From positions 372,001-436,000 of the forward strand of contig NW_017264202.1 in NCBI RefSeq assembly GCF_001619985.1: a stretch of DNA of 64,000 bases, given 5' to 3'. This document shows, in pieces, positions 1 through 11,805 of this stretch (position 1 is its first letter; every line of letters begins with the position of its first letter). Under the pieces are notes generated by a model. That model searched no databases, was not told the DNA's origin, and saw only the letters and a program-made list of their open reading frames with translations. The position numbers and the translations under genes are program-made. The stretch comes from Xylona heveae TC161 (Eukaryota > Ascomycota > Xylonomycetes > Xylonales > Xylonaceae).

Positions 1-809
1 AAGATCTTGCCAGAAGGTCGCTCCCGGAACTGTGAATAGTCCCGAAGAAATGACAAGATATCTCCAACTGTCAGAGCTTCCTTGATCAGATCCGACTCCA
101 ACTCATCACACTGATGCTGGCGCCTTAGTTCTCGAGGGAGCTTTCGTCGGAGATCATCACGGTGTTCATCTGATATATACGAGAGAGACGGAGCAGAGGA
201 TTTAGCACCATGCTCGTGGCTCGAAGAATCATCGAAACGAGCTTGTGAGGGCCTCGTACGATGGCCATGCGGAAGTTCTTCAAGTTCCATTGACTGACCA
301 GAGGCAACTGCTGTAGAGGAAGCCTTAGACTGCTTTGGGAGGCGCGAGAGTGACGGGAACTTATGGTGATGATGTCCCCGTCCGGCATACTCAGGATTTT
401 GCTTTGTGGAAGCAGTGTGCCCCCGTAGTTCTGACAGTCTCGAAGCTGGGATTGGGCGTATGGGGCTTGCAGTGTCTCTGTGGCTCAATAGAGGGAGCCC
501 TGATGATGATCGGAGAAGGCCAGGAGATGGTGAGTTGCAGCTGGAATTGTCATTCTCGCTGGATTGGGAATATTGTCTATAGGGGTATGAAGGCGACTGG
601 CTGTCGGAATCAAGCGGGCTTCCAGGTTGCCACGACGCAAATTGTGCAAAGCTGGACTCCCGCGACAACGTACGCATTGGATGGGCCGGCGTCGGATCCA
701 ATCCGATCATCTCTTCTTCCGACTGTAATTGGCCAGGAGATCGGCTTTGTACCTGCGAAGGCGGTTGACAAGAAGCGTCTATGATACCCAGAGGGTTTTT
801 TGGGTTCAT
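1..809 (-). CDS. Ser/Pro-rich protein of unknown function, N-terminal part only (runs off the window)
   Basis: A stop-free frame of 269 codons runs from an ATG at 809-807 to the left edge without a terminator, so the C-terminal part lies outside the window. An in-frame TGA lies shortly upstream, which makes this the first usable ATG. The start context is favourable (AAA before the ATG). The first ~200 residues are low complexity and rich in Ser, Pro and Gln, with a short His run. The last ~60 visible residues become charged and helical (DDLRRKLPREL, then LIKEALTVGDILSFLRDY), as if a folded domain begins there. I do not recognise the family. An intron inside the visible part is not needed, because the frame stays open throughout. 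Confidence 0.6.
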   Translation of the reverse strand, partial: MNPKNPLGIIDASCQPPSQVQSRSPGQLQSEEEMIGLDPTPAHPMRTLSRESSFAQFASWQPGSPLDSDSQSPSYPYRQYSQSSENDNSSCNSPSPGLLRSSSGLPLLSHRDTASPIRPIPASRLSELRGHTASTKQNPEYAGRGHHHHKFPSLSRLPKQSKASSTAVASGQSMELEELPHGHRTRPSQARFDDSSSHEHGAKSSAPSLSYISDEHRDDLRRKLPRELRRQHQCDELESDLIKEALTVGDILSFLRDYSQFRERPSGKI

Positions 810-1925
810 TTTGATGCTTGATTTTGGCTTCTGGTGCTCAAAAATTGCTTCCCGTTATATGGTCCGTAACACTTCTGCCAGTTGTGCCCCAAAAGAGATG
901 GCTTTAGAAAAGCAGATTTGGGTTGTTCAAAAGACTGAAACAAAAGTAGGCACAACTGAGCTAAGCAGAAGAAAGACAGAGGCAGACAAAAATCGTCAAA
1001 GGTCTATAAAGCAAAAGAATTGTCATCTGATCCTTCAGTCTCCAGACCCAGCTCCCAGCGGCGTGCCGTCACTGTGATTTTTAGGCGGAAATGAAGAATT
1101 CCGGGGATAAACAGAGCGATCTAGTGTACCAAATCGAGACCGCCATTAAATTTCCGGATGCCCTTCTACCGACTCGAATGGTGCCAGATTGATGCCATGA
1201 TCACTATGATGGAGATTGAACATATGCTGCCAGGTATTTGCTTTCCGGTGCGATTGGCAGTGAAACTTTCGTTATCAATACGTAGTGGGGGTTGACCTTG
1301 CGGCACAGGGCACCGCCAATCCGGCTCGCGTACTGGTTAGTTCAGCAACGAAGCGTCCTTTTCCCACTGCGCCCTACCAGTAACATCGCCAAGACTCGTG
1401 CTCGGGCTCTAAGCCACCCCGTTCCTGTTTCGTTACAACCCAAGTTTGTTACCGCTACGCAATAGTTTTTGCTGTTTAGAGTCGACAGATTTTGCGGGCA
1501 ATGTAGTTTCAATTTCAGTTTCGATTACAGTTATGAGTGTATAAACGAACAAGACTCTCTGCTGTTCGAATGTTGTTGCTTACTGTGTTGCCTGAGAAAA
1601 TGGTGGCAAAATTGGGACCACATTTGCAATTCTGATTGTATCAAGTGATAAGAAAAAGAGAGATCAGATCAAACTATATCTTGATTCTGATATCAACTTC
1701 GAAAGGCAGATATTCAGTGATTCAACAAAGTGTGAGAAGAAGAAACTTGGCCAAAGGGGATATTTGCTGCTAGTGCGGACAGGAGCCGCAGTACGCATAA
1801 GAAGGAAAAGAGACAAAATAGTGAAAAGGCAAACGATTGCCGAGAGAAGGAAAAAAACAAAATGGAAAATGCAAGATCCATCCATCATTATTCCATCGTG
1901 ACTCATCATGATTCTTGTCCATGAT
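810..1925. other. Intergenic, 1.1 kb
   Basis: This stretch lies between the start of the left-edge gene and the 3' end of the GLC8-like gene. It should hold the promoter of the former and the 3' UTR of the latter. No open frame with a recognisable product and no tRNA-like structure was seen. Confidence 0.5.
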
Positions 1926-2932
1926 TTATTTGGAAAGGGCTGGGACAGGGGGGACCCCTTGAGCGTCGTCGTCGTCGTCATCAGCATCATCCTCATCCAT
2001 TGCATCTAAATCCTCTGGGTGTCTGCAGCAATGCTCCCCCCGGTTAGCTTCCCGGATCCTTGCATTATACTTGTGGTAGTGGTGGTGGCTCAACGTACCC
2101 GAGGAGACCCTTAATGTCCTTCATCTCATAATGCTTCTTGCGCAGCTCCTCAAACTTCTTGTGCTTCTCTCGCTCCTCGGCGCTCCATCCGACGTCTTGC
2201 TCGCCATGTCCATGGAGGCCGTCATTATCCTTTGAATCGACAATGACCTGTTTCGAGCTGTCGTGCGTCCGAGGCACGGCTTCTTCGGGCTCGCCAAGCT
2301 CGAGACTGGGGATGTCGGATTCGCGTGCCTTGGTGCCGTTGACTTGGTCGAGCTCGTCCACGAGAATGTGATCGGTGTCGAGAGCGGGCAACTCTGGCTC
2401 CTCTTCCTCAACCTCTTGGTCAGGATCGTAACGTCGGACGTAGGGAGTCTTGGGCTCGTCAATCTTCATGGTCGCTGTCTTCTGTTGCTCGTTGAGGTAG
2501 AGATTGGCCTCGTCCCACTTGAGTCGTTGGTCGAGTTCATCCTGCTCGGCATCGCTGAGGCCTGCCGTACTCGACTGTCGACGCGAAAGAGACCTTGGGG
2601 CGTTGGAGGATGAGCGACGGCGACCGGCGTTTTGAAGAGTGTTGTGAATGGTGATTTCTTTTTCGGAGAGCTCTCGCTGGGGCTGCGGGCGGGAAGGCTG
2701 CTCGGTCGCTTCTGGCGACTGAGGCGAGAGAATGTGGGTCGGCGAGATTTGATCGTTGGGTGAGGAAAAGGATGAATGCTTGAGGATGCCTAGAAAAATA
2801 AAATTGAATTAGATTTCTCTCTTGATCTCCGCGGTCGGGGATTCTGTTGCAGCCTGCCATGGATAACTCACCCTTGGGACGCCTAGGAGCTTCGGACCCA
2901 GTGAGGGCGGGCGGAGAGTGCAGCGTCATCAT
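1926..2932 (-). CDS. GLC8: Protein phosphatase inhibitor 2 (IPP-2/GLC8 family), PP1 regulator
   Basis: The product regulates protein phosphatase 1 (Glc7). There are three exons: 2872-2932, 2099-2789 and 1926-2022. The introns 2790-2871 and 2023-2098 have GTGAGT/CTAG and GTACGT/GCAG borders, and the exons sum to 282 codons plus stop. Family motifs appear in order: KGILK at residues 20-24 (PP1 docking), [13 protein letters not shown] near 110-122, and [10 protein letters not shown] at about 131-140, whose Thr is the conserved regulatory phosphosite of the family. A C-terminal [15 protein letters not shown] segment is followed by an acidic tail ([10 protein letters not shown]). Splicing the last intron restores the GLLGHPE motif. 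Reading straight through gives a shorter, untypical end, so the spliced form is preferred. Two ATGs are adjacent at the start. Confidence 0.93.
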
Positions 2933-5900
2933 GAGGGCGATGGTTGCGTCGCAAACGACTGCGGAGATGGCAGTTGTGGTCGTAGTTGCAGGTAAAGGAG
3001 TCTCGGAGGGTTGTTTGTGAATCGATCGTCTGCTTCACAGGCTTTGAGAATATAGAGTCACCACGGATGATTCAGGGTCCTGGTCTTTTATTCTGCAGAT
3101 AAGGTCAGCGAGCTAGTCAGCGACGCCCATTCCCGTGACGAGGGTTCATCCGTGTTTCAGAGCTGCCTATATCTTGTCTTTAAATCGCCGTCTGTCATTC
3201 CTAGCAAGAAGAAAGCTGCCTTTGCCGAGAAACTTGGTCATGTCTCAAAACACCCTTGTAGACATTGGGTGGCTCTCTCTCTCAGTCATGAGCTATTCCA
3301 GTTTTTGTGAGGAATGACAGACAGCTCCAGACGCAGGGGAGTGTAGAATGAAGTGGGAAAGATTGCACATGAAATCTGTAATCATTTGAATAAATGACAA
3401 AGGGGACCATACCTTTTGTCAGTAATGTTTGTATTGTGTTGGGTTTTCAAGAAACACAAACACGAGGAACGGGGCACAATGGTGGATAAGGTGAGAAGAG
3501 GTCACTCGTCGCCAGCTCTTCTTTGGCTGGAGACAGCGAGACAACTTATCAACAACGTCACTGAAGTCCTTGGCGAGGGGCGGGATTGGCGGGGTTCAGT
3601 CAGTGGTCAGACACCAATAATAATACCTATTAGGTACAAAGTATATGGTTCATCTTTCAGCCCAAACAGCCCCCTGTCCTCTCGTTTCCCTCTCAACTGG
3701 TGTGTACTGTACACCTCATGTACTCGTAACTACTCCTCATCTGCAAAAAGCAATTCAAAAAAAAAAGGGTAGAAATTAAACTAGACGACAGGTGTACGAG
3801 TACACCATGGTTTATGGGTAAACGTCGGAGATGTTTCCGGTGGCGAAGGTGTACAGGGCTGATCCGGCAATTAAAATGACTGAGAGGAGAATGACGTTGC
3901 AACAGGTGGACCCTGGATCAGCGCGGATAGTTGTTTATTCCAGGAGCCACTTGAAGATGATCCTGATGATGCCACCACTCGGCAGCAGGGTGCACTCAAC
4001 CAGTAATTTTGGTGGAAAATCAAAAGGGGACGGGCCGAGTGAGAGGATATCAGGCACGAACAAGCAGCCTGTCAATGATAAGGAAGAGAGGGATCAGCAA
4101 TGATCTTCTGCTCACTATCGTTGTGTGGATGGATATATATGCAACAGTTCACAGACTGCTACCCTTCTAAAGTATATTGTAATTAGCCGCAGTAATATCG
4201 CTGTCGACGGGGCTGTGCTCGCCCGCTAATCATTTCCTTCACCTTACTCCGTAAATTATAATTGCACATCCCTAGGGAGAGAAGTATATTTTATTTTCAT
4301 TTTTTTCTATCTTTAGCCTCGTGTACTCGGTATTGTCTGATATACTGCTGCCCAGCGCCGGATTCACTCGTATCATGACGCAGGGGGAGGGCCGTCGTCT
4401 TTGTCCACCGCTTATCCACCATATTTCACTGCCCCACAGGCCGGCAGATCAGGTCCAACATTACCTGATTCTCACTTTATCACTATATGTATTAAACATC
4501 TTCTCAGCCTATTCTTCTCAAATCTTACTATATTTCTCACCAGTCATCATCTTTCAGGTACCTTACCTACCCCATATACGGTACCTATCTTATCTACTAC
4601 CAACCCTGCTATTCCAACTAACCTCACCATGATCACAATTCATACCCAACAACGACGTCAAAGATTCCTTCTTTCATTTCTCTATGAATAGTCAAATACT
4701 TCCTATTTGTTAATTCTTACTTTCCTACTCTATTACCTTTAAATAAGGCACATATCGGACTAGCGGCGATGCATAAAATACTGTATACGGATCAGGCGGC
4801 TATCGCGGCAAGTCTCTTCTCCCCTGACACTTTCCTTATATTTCACCAGTTACTCTGTACTCTGTACTCCCGTATTCTGTACTCCGTATTCTGTACCGTA
4901 GTCCCACTCTGTATACCTACCTTACCTCATCTCATCTCACCTTACCTTACCTTACCTCACCTTAGGTAGATCGTAGACTACGGTATAGGTAGGTATGTAT
5001 GTAAATACATGAACAACAACACGTGCAGGCTGCCGTGCATGTAAACCTTAATGTGATCAGTCAGATCCCAGCAACCATATTCCCTGAATGCTCCATATAT
5101 AGTATACTGTATTCCATTTAACTTAGTTATAGCACGCTCTTTATATTATAATATAAGTTAGACTGCCAAAAACTGTACTACGTATATCCCCACAGTCCAC
5201 CAGTGCCAGTGTGCCACCGCAACTCACAACTCACAACTCACAAACTCACAGTCCAATTTCTGAACAAACAATTGCACGTTTTCAAACGATAGGTCCAAAA
5301 TGAATCTAAAATGGGAGATAAGGGAAATAAGGGGGATACGGGGGATACGGGGGATAAAGAATAAGAAGATTAACAAGGATAAATAACTGCATGGTTGAGT
5401 CAGTGACTCAGCGTATACTATCTGACATAATACATGCATACTTCTACGAGTATCTAGCTCTAATACCAGCGATAAAGTGAGCGTATCTATAAAATGGAAA
5501 ATAATGTACTACAAAGCATAGTATAGCAGAATGTATGGGAGTATAGTTGACATATGATTCCAAGGCTTGGCGGTCGGCTTAAAGCGATCTACTCGGGAAG
5601 AATACATTATGTTGAAAAAAATAAAATAATAATAATAATAACAGTAATAATCATAATAAGAGTCGTAAGAAGAAAAGCAAAAGATAAAATGCATTAAAAA
5701 CAACAATTTATTATTATATATGCCGAATGAATAAATACATCAGATAGCCTCCGGGTATTAGAATGTGCAGATGAAACGCCACTGCTATGAGTCTGTGACC
5801 GATGCACGGTGTAATGTGTTATGCGATGATGATGGGCAGACGGGAAATATGAATGCCGAAATGGTTGGGGAAGGGAAGGGGATTTGGGGGGATGGTGATC

Positions 5901-6173
5901 GGGATAGGGGTAGTAGGAGGATGGGGAAAGGGCCAAGGAGTAAAAGATGGGAATAAGGACATGATGATAAAGCTGTCAGGGGAAAGGGTACTGCGAGATG
6001 AATAAGGGAATAAAGGTGGTTATAATGATACCATGGAGTTTGTTAAAAATAGAAAATTCGTAGCTCAGTCATGCAGTTCCTTGATGTGAGGCAACGATGA
6101 AGGCAAGTGAAATATCCTCAAACCGTTGACACATTGCCGCCAACACTTTAAGGGTATAAAAGAAAACTCACAT
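2933..6173. other. Gene-poor 3.2 kb spacer with simple-sequence tracts
   Basis: Only short, unconvincing open frames occur here. The stretch contains runs of related TCTGTAC-like repeats at about 4855-4905, a degenerate CTTACC/CTCATCT array at about 4918-4968, short CACAACT repeats near 5220-5250 and an AAT microsatellite near 5625-5645. I see no transposase, no RNA gene and no conserved coding signal. It also includes the upstream region of the GLC8-like gene. Confidence 0.55.
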
Positions 6174-9100
6174 CTAAGGACGGTCGTTAAATTCTTCACG
6201 CGCGCGAAGGTACTTGCGTGCCAATTTATCTCCGCCCTGTGATGATAATTCCATCCAGTGAAACGCCACGCACATAGTTTGAGGGTCTGACCGGATAGGA
6301 TCATCATGCCGGCGATATGTCATCTCCGCTTTGAATGTGTCCTTGGGCATAGTAAGCGGGAGCGTGGTTCGCAGCAAGAGATCAGGATGCGTGAGATAAA
6401 AGATGGCAAGTTCCCGCTCGGCCACAGGATCGCCTTCTTTGGCGGTAATGATCCACATCTTGCCCGCATCTTCCATGCTGAACCGAGCCATTTCGTCATC
6501 TTCCTCGGTGCGTTTCGTGGAGGAAGAAGAAGAAGATCCACGATTCTTTGTATGGTACCCGACAATATCGTCCGCAATCTCAACCATGGTACGGCACACA
6601 TCTTGCTTGAGCCCGAGCGCTGCAAGTCCAGCATCCCAGAACGCTTTGCCTCGCTCTGTCTTATCCAGGATTTGTGCAGGAACAAATGATGCGATATACT
6701 GCAGATCGCGGAAGAGTGTTTTTGGACATGCATCCGAGTCGCGGAAAAGACTTTGAAGTACATCGACAATCATATCAGTGCTAGGAACACCGACGGCGCT
6801 ATTGGAGCCGCCACCGCCTCCACTTGCGTACCGGTTTGGCGATGCGACATGGCCTCCAAAGGTAACGTTCTGAGACCGCCGTTCCTCACAATTGGCAATA
6901 GCCTCTTCCAGGTTCTTCGCCCGAGGGGTTTGCGAATGGTCCGCGACGGTCGCCTCCCGAGTTTGGAGCTCTTGCACTGAATCGAGTGGAGGAGAGGCGG
7001 CAATTGTTGGAAGCAAATCGCGACGACTGGCAAAAGACCGCCCTGATCGAGAGGCAAGAGATGCAACGATGAGGAGCTCTAGCTCATATAGCGCATGCAA
7101 CTTGGTATATGGATTGGGATGTGTTGAAAATTTGCGTAACAGTTGACGAAATGCAATATTGAACGGAAACTCCAGTAGACCTGCCTTTTTTGCTGCTGCC
7201 AGACCCGAAGATCTGGCTGTTGCATCACTTGATGACGTTGAAGCACCCTCTTCAGCAGAGACGGTGCCGTGAGCCGCATGTTCTAGGGTGGCTACTGGTG
7301 CAGCGGGCTGGCTTCGTTCGCCGCGACCTAAAGTATCCAGAGGCCCCGAACGATGCTCCGATTTGCGCATTGAGCGCATGCTCTTCTTCTTAGCGAGGGC
7401 CTTTCGTCGCTTGCGATCTTCCTCTTCCTTGCGCTGTCGGCACTCTTCGCCGAGATCGCCGGTGAACCAGGCATCTGTCTCGCTGCCCTTGCTCCAAACT
7501 AGGTTTCCAAGGTCGCTCAACAGGAGACCTGTCAGGGTCTGCTTGAGGTCAAGCAGAAACCGGTGCTTGTCCAGGTTTACCCGCTCAGAAGTGGCCAACA
7601 TGGCCGTGTCATTTGTGGAAGACCCCGCGCGCTGCCTGATGTTAGACCCGGTTGTCGCTGCAGAGTGCAATTGCGCTCTGAAAGGAGACCAAAAAGTGTT
7701 GGAGGAATCAATGCTGAGAACAGGGCTAGCATTCCCAAAATAGTCTTGCGAGTCCGTAAGATCGATTGGCCCGCTGCCTCTTCCAGTACTCCATCGACCT
7801 GAATCAAAGCTTTGTTGCGACGTGTTGCGAGCCGATATCGACCGAAGGTCTCGGGAGCTTGAACGGAGATCCAATCCAGGTAATTTGGAACGACCTGAAT
7901 CAACGACGTATTCTTCATCTCCAGCAATGCTCAAAGTTCCCACGCCCGTCAGGAAAAGATCGCCCTTCTGACGACCACTGTCAAGGATACGCTGATCGCG
8001 CGAAAACAGCTCGCTCGACCAAAGCACCGGGCCGTCCAAGATCCGCTCACCAACGAGTCTATCAACACACTTATCAACCTCGAGGCAGAAGCGATGTATC
8101 CTCTCCTCACCCTTGCAAAAGTTTTCGATGCCATACTTTGTAAGCCATTTGAGAGTCATTTCCGCTTGTTCGTCTGACAGCTTGTTCGGTCCGCCTTGGT
8201 CAGTTGAGGCTGTCATTAGGTCGAGGATTTGAGCTTCCGTCTTGAAGAGGAAATTGGTTGTAGACGATTTTGCAACGTGACGGAGCTTCGAGGGCGGAGT
8301 GGCCTTGGCTGCCGCAGGTTTCGCCGGCTGACCCATTGTTTTTAAGGCCAAAGCAATGTTCTTTGCTTCTTCATAACCTGCCGAATTTCTGACGTCCGTG
8401 ACGTACCACATCTTATCTCTCAGCTCCTTTAAACCTAGCATCATTTCCTCTATTGCAGCATCATGACGCTCCTGAGATTGTTTCAGCCAGACAAACCAAG
8501 CCTCAAATTCCTCAATCGCGCTGGCGGACTTGCCAAGGGAATCTCTTGGTCCTCGCGAGATATAATTCAACAATGCAGCGTAGCCATTCTTCTTGAGGGA
8601 CGGGACAGGTAATCGTCGGAGTTGCTGGAGGGTCTTCCAATACAAGTGTGCAGCTATGAAGTCTGCCCGGGCCCGGCATTGATTGGTAGCTGCCTCGAGC
8701 ATGGTAAGGAGCACGGATGGAGACTCGCGGCCACCGTCTCTAGAACTTAAGCTGGCGCTCCGCCCTTGACTAATTGGACGAGAGCGTTCTGGTAGAGCGG
8801 GATGGTGGCCAGCAATCATGGCAGAAAGCTGGCTTTGGGCATGATATGGATTCCTCGAAATACGGGCCTCGACTGGGATTGCGCTCTCTTGTCGAGGTGT
8901 GCTTGGCTTATGCGCTAGTTTGCCCAGATGAGTCGTGCGGTTACTGAATATTTTGGATTCGCTGTCCGGAGTAAGCTCCTTTGGAATCTCATATTCTTCG
9001 ACGAGACGAGTGATGGCGTGCTTCAGTTGGTGATAATCCCGTTCCAAATCCCCACGATCACCCGTTCCTTCATCCTCGCTATCACTATCAAAAGAGTCTT

Positions 9101-11805
9101 CCTCTTCTTCGTCGTCATCCATAGAATCCTTGCGCATTCGAAGATTCAAGACTTTCCCGTCGCCGGAGACAAAAAGAATCGCCCACTTCTCTGCACAAGG
9201 ATGGCAGACACCAGCAGTAGCTTCCAAGCCAAGAATTTGGGTCATTTCAGAACAAACCAATCGTAACTGCTGCCCATACTCCTCAGTGGATAAAGGACGG
9301 TCGAGGCTTCGAGGATCCTCGCGAGCATCTAGGGACGACAGCGAAATCTTCTGCCCGAAAGATTCGAGTAAAGGTTCCCGAGAAGTCACATCACTTGTCA
9401 CAGAGGAGCTGCTATTACTCAAGATTGAAACAGATTCAGGCCCTCCGAAGGAGTTGGCTGGCGTTGACAGAGGTACTGATATCCCTGAGATAGAGGATGT
9501 GGTCGAGTGCAAAGTCTTACGTTGCATTTCCTTTTCTAGGGAGCGGGAAGCTAAACGGCGTTCAGGAAACAGCGTGTTGACCAGAGTCACAATGTCGGAT
9601 GGACAAATAACGAGATAAGGCTGGATTTCTACGGTTTCGCGGGGAGAAGTAATGGCCTTTGCCGGGTGTAGCATAGGCTTAGCTGAACGTGTAGACTTGG
9701 AACCTCGGAATCTCAAAAGAATACTCTCAATGTGAGCCCGGATTTCGGGATGGATGGGAACAGCCTGCTTCCTATGAGGAACGTTAGCATTGCAGGAGAC
9801 CAAACTCGAGTGTTGTAACATTCGTACCAATTATAAGTCATATCAAGAACTTGCTTTTGGGCGCGAATGGCAATCTCTTTCAAAATTCTTTGGCGCGCGT
9901 ATTCGCTGATATGATGGCCTGTCATAATTCCATGACTCTTTATAATAGTTAGCATGACATGAGCATTCTATTATTTTGCAGCCGGATGACTCGCCTCTGG
10001 GTGAATAACAGCATTCAGAAGATAAATGGAAAAAAACCAGCGGGATACGATGAAGGTTTGGGCGGCACGCTGCTTTTTTGGCTCATCCAGCTTCTTGATA
10101 ATGGCATTGCCAATTTCTAGTACTCCTTCAGGAATCCCGCCAGCACTAGGTTCATCATCAATAACTTCGAAGAAAGATCGGATCGCCATGTCAAAGAATT
10201 CTTCTGCTGCAATCAAGTCCTTGGAGCTTCGTCCTTCAGGCTGAGTCCGAGTTCCATTTTGTTGCTCGTCGGCCTTGTCCAGGAGAAATGCTCCTTCTTG
10301 GAGCATCTTCATCAGATAAAGTTCCAGATTGGTTTTTCCAGGCCATTCACGCATGGCAGCCCACGCGTTGAGAACACTGCAAATAAACTGGCCACTACCA
10401 CTGCGACCGTCTGTTATTAGACGTGCGCAAGTGGTAGCCCATATTTCAGTACGACGCAGATCCTCGGCTGAATCAGGCCCAGAGGAATTTGCAAAGACAG
10501 TGTACAAAAGAGCGGAGAGAGGATCGTGACGTTGGAAGGAGAGTAAACGTCCAACCGGGGAGGCAGGATGCCCATTGCCACGATTGCTACTCGACCCGGC
10601 TGGTTTTCCACGTGCAGAAATTGGCATTACCGATTCGATAGGGTCCAAGGCTTGATGAAAGGCGGTGAGTGAGGACAGCTCCGAAGAGGAGAGGCTGGCT
10701 ATACGACCGGCAAGAAAGTCAGGATCGGTTCGGATTTTTGAAAGGAAGCCCGTGATCTCCTCGCGATTACGAGAAGGGAGCTCGTGCATGAATGTAGACA
10801 AGGCCCTTGACTTCTCTGCTCGTCTTGCGTTCATAGAACGGCCCGGCTCTATTTCAGGCTCCAAAAGGGCGTAACGGCGAAGGGCATCACAGGAGCTCCG
10901 GACATCGTGTATTGCATTGTATAAGGCCGCAAACCCCTTTTTGTCATCCGAGCGGAAATTCTCAATCAAGGACCGATGCGCAAGCTCACCGCCACGCTCA
11001 AGACGAGCCGACAGCGCGCTAGACACGAGCCAACGGTGTAGACGCACGCGGGACTGTGCCCGTCGTTGTTCCTGGTAATTTTGTAACTTGACGAGATGTG
11101 CAAGCTCGGCGAGAGAAGTCGACGAAGCTGTCACGGCCACGCTGGGCATGCTTTCTTCAGCATACTGGGAGATGTCTTGCAATGGCAGTCGAGGAATCTG
11201 GCCTACCGGCGCCGAAGCAGAAGGCACCATCGGAGGTCGCGATGGCAGCGCAGTCATGTTCACGATGTTGTCGCTCATGCTAGCCCCATCATCATCACCT
11301 GTCCTGCCATGACGACCGCCCATCTTGGCGGGCTGCGACACCTGGGCCGGCGAGCGGACAGGACTCTGATGGCGAGAAGAAGGATCTTGTAGGGTCTCAT
11401 GAGAGTCGCGCGGGGACGGAGTCGGACTTCTTGATGAGACCTGGGTAACGGTCGGCGAGACGGCTTCATATCGAAGGAATGGTTAGCGGGCACTCTCTCC
11501 AAGTTCTGCCAGCTCACCGCACAGTACGCGATGTGATGCATGCAGGCACGCGCAACGCGATTGGCAGAGAGACTCGGCGAGCATAAGAAACGACGGCCAG
11601 TAGGGAACATACGCGGGGAGGAATACGCCGGCCCCGGCGGCGACGAGGAGTGCATCGTGTTCATCTCGCCATTTGGCCAACCCGACCAGATCTCGAGTGA
11701 ACGGACTCGAGATGCACGGGCAAAGGATTCTTGGCCACAAAACTCCTTCTCGTCGGACACTTTCGAAGCCAGATCAAGATGTCGATCTGCCGATCGGAGA
11801 GGGTT
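6174..11805 (-). CDS. Large (~1,800 residue) conserved fungal protein with a RasGAP-like helical region; 5' end unresolved
   Basis: Exons I can support are 6174-9770/9771, 9828-9937, 9995-11463, 11518-11705 and, less surely, about 11761-11805. Reading phase is kept across all joins (1,787 codons from 11705). The N-terminal third is helical and includes FIVSRWFFSIYLLNAVIHPE followed by HISEYARQRILKEIA. This resembles the end of a Ras GTPase-activating fold, as in GAPVD1-like proteins. The middle is Ser-rich and disordered with acidic and Lys/Arg stretches. The C-terminus has a compact conserved-looking block (MWIITAKEGDPVAERELAIFYLTHP) reminiscent of a Sel1-like helix pair. One intron (9938-9994) uses a GC donor. 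No ATG is found in frame upstream of the 11518-11705 exon, so the first exon is missing from this model. The RasGAP assignment is inference; a family-specific scaffold is equally possible. Confidence 0.6.

Noticed and set aside
2068-2098. IPP-2 ending at the in-frame stop near 2065 without the last intron
   Set aside because: The spliced ending restores the family GLLGHPE motif and an acidic tail, with good GTACGT and GCAG signals.
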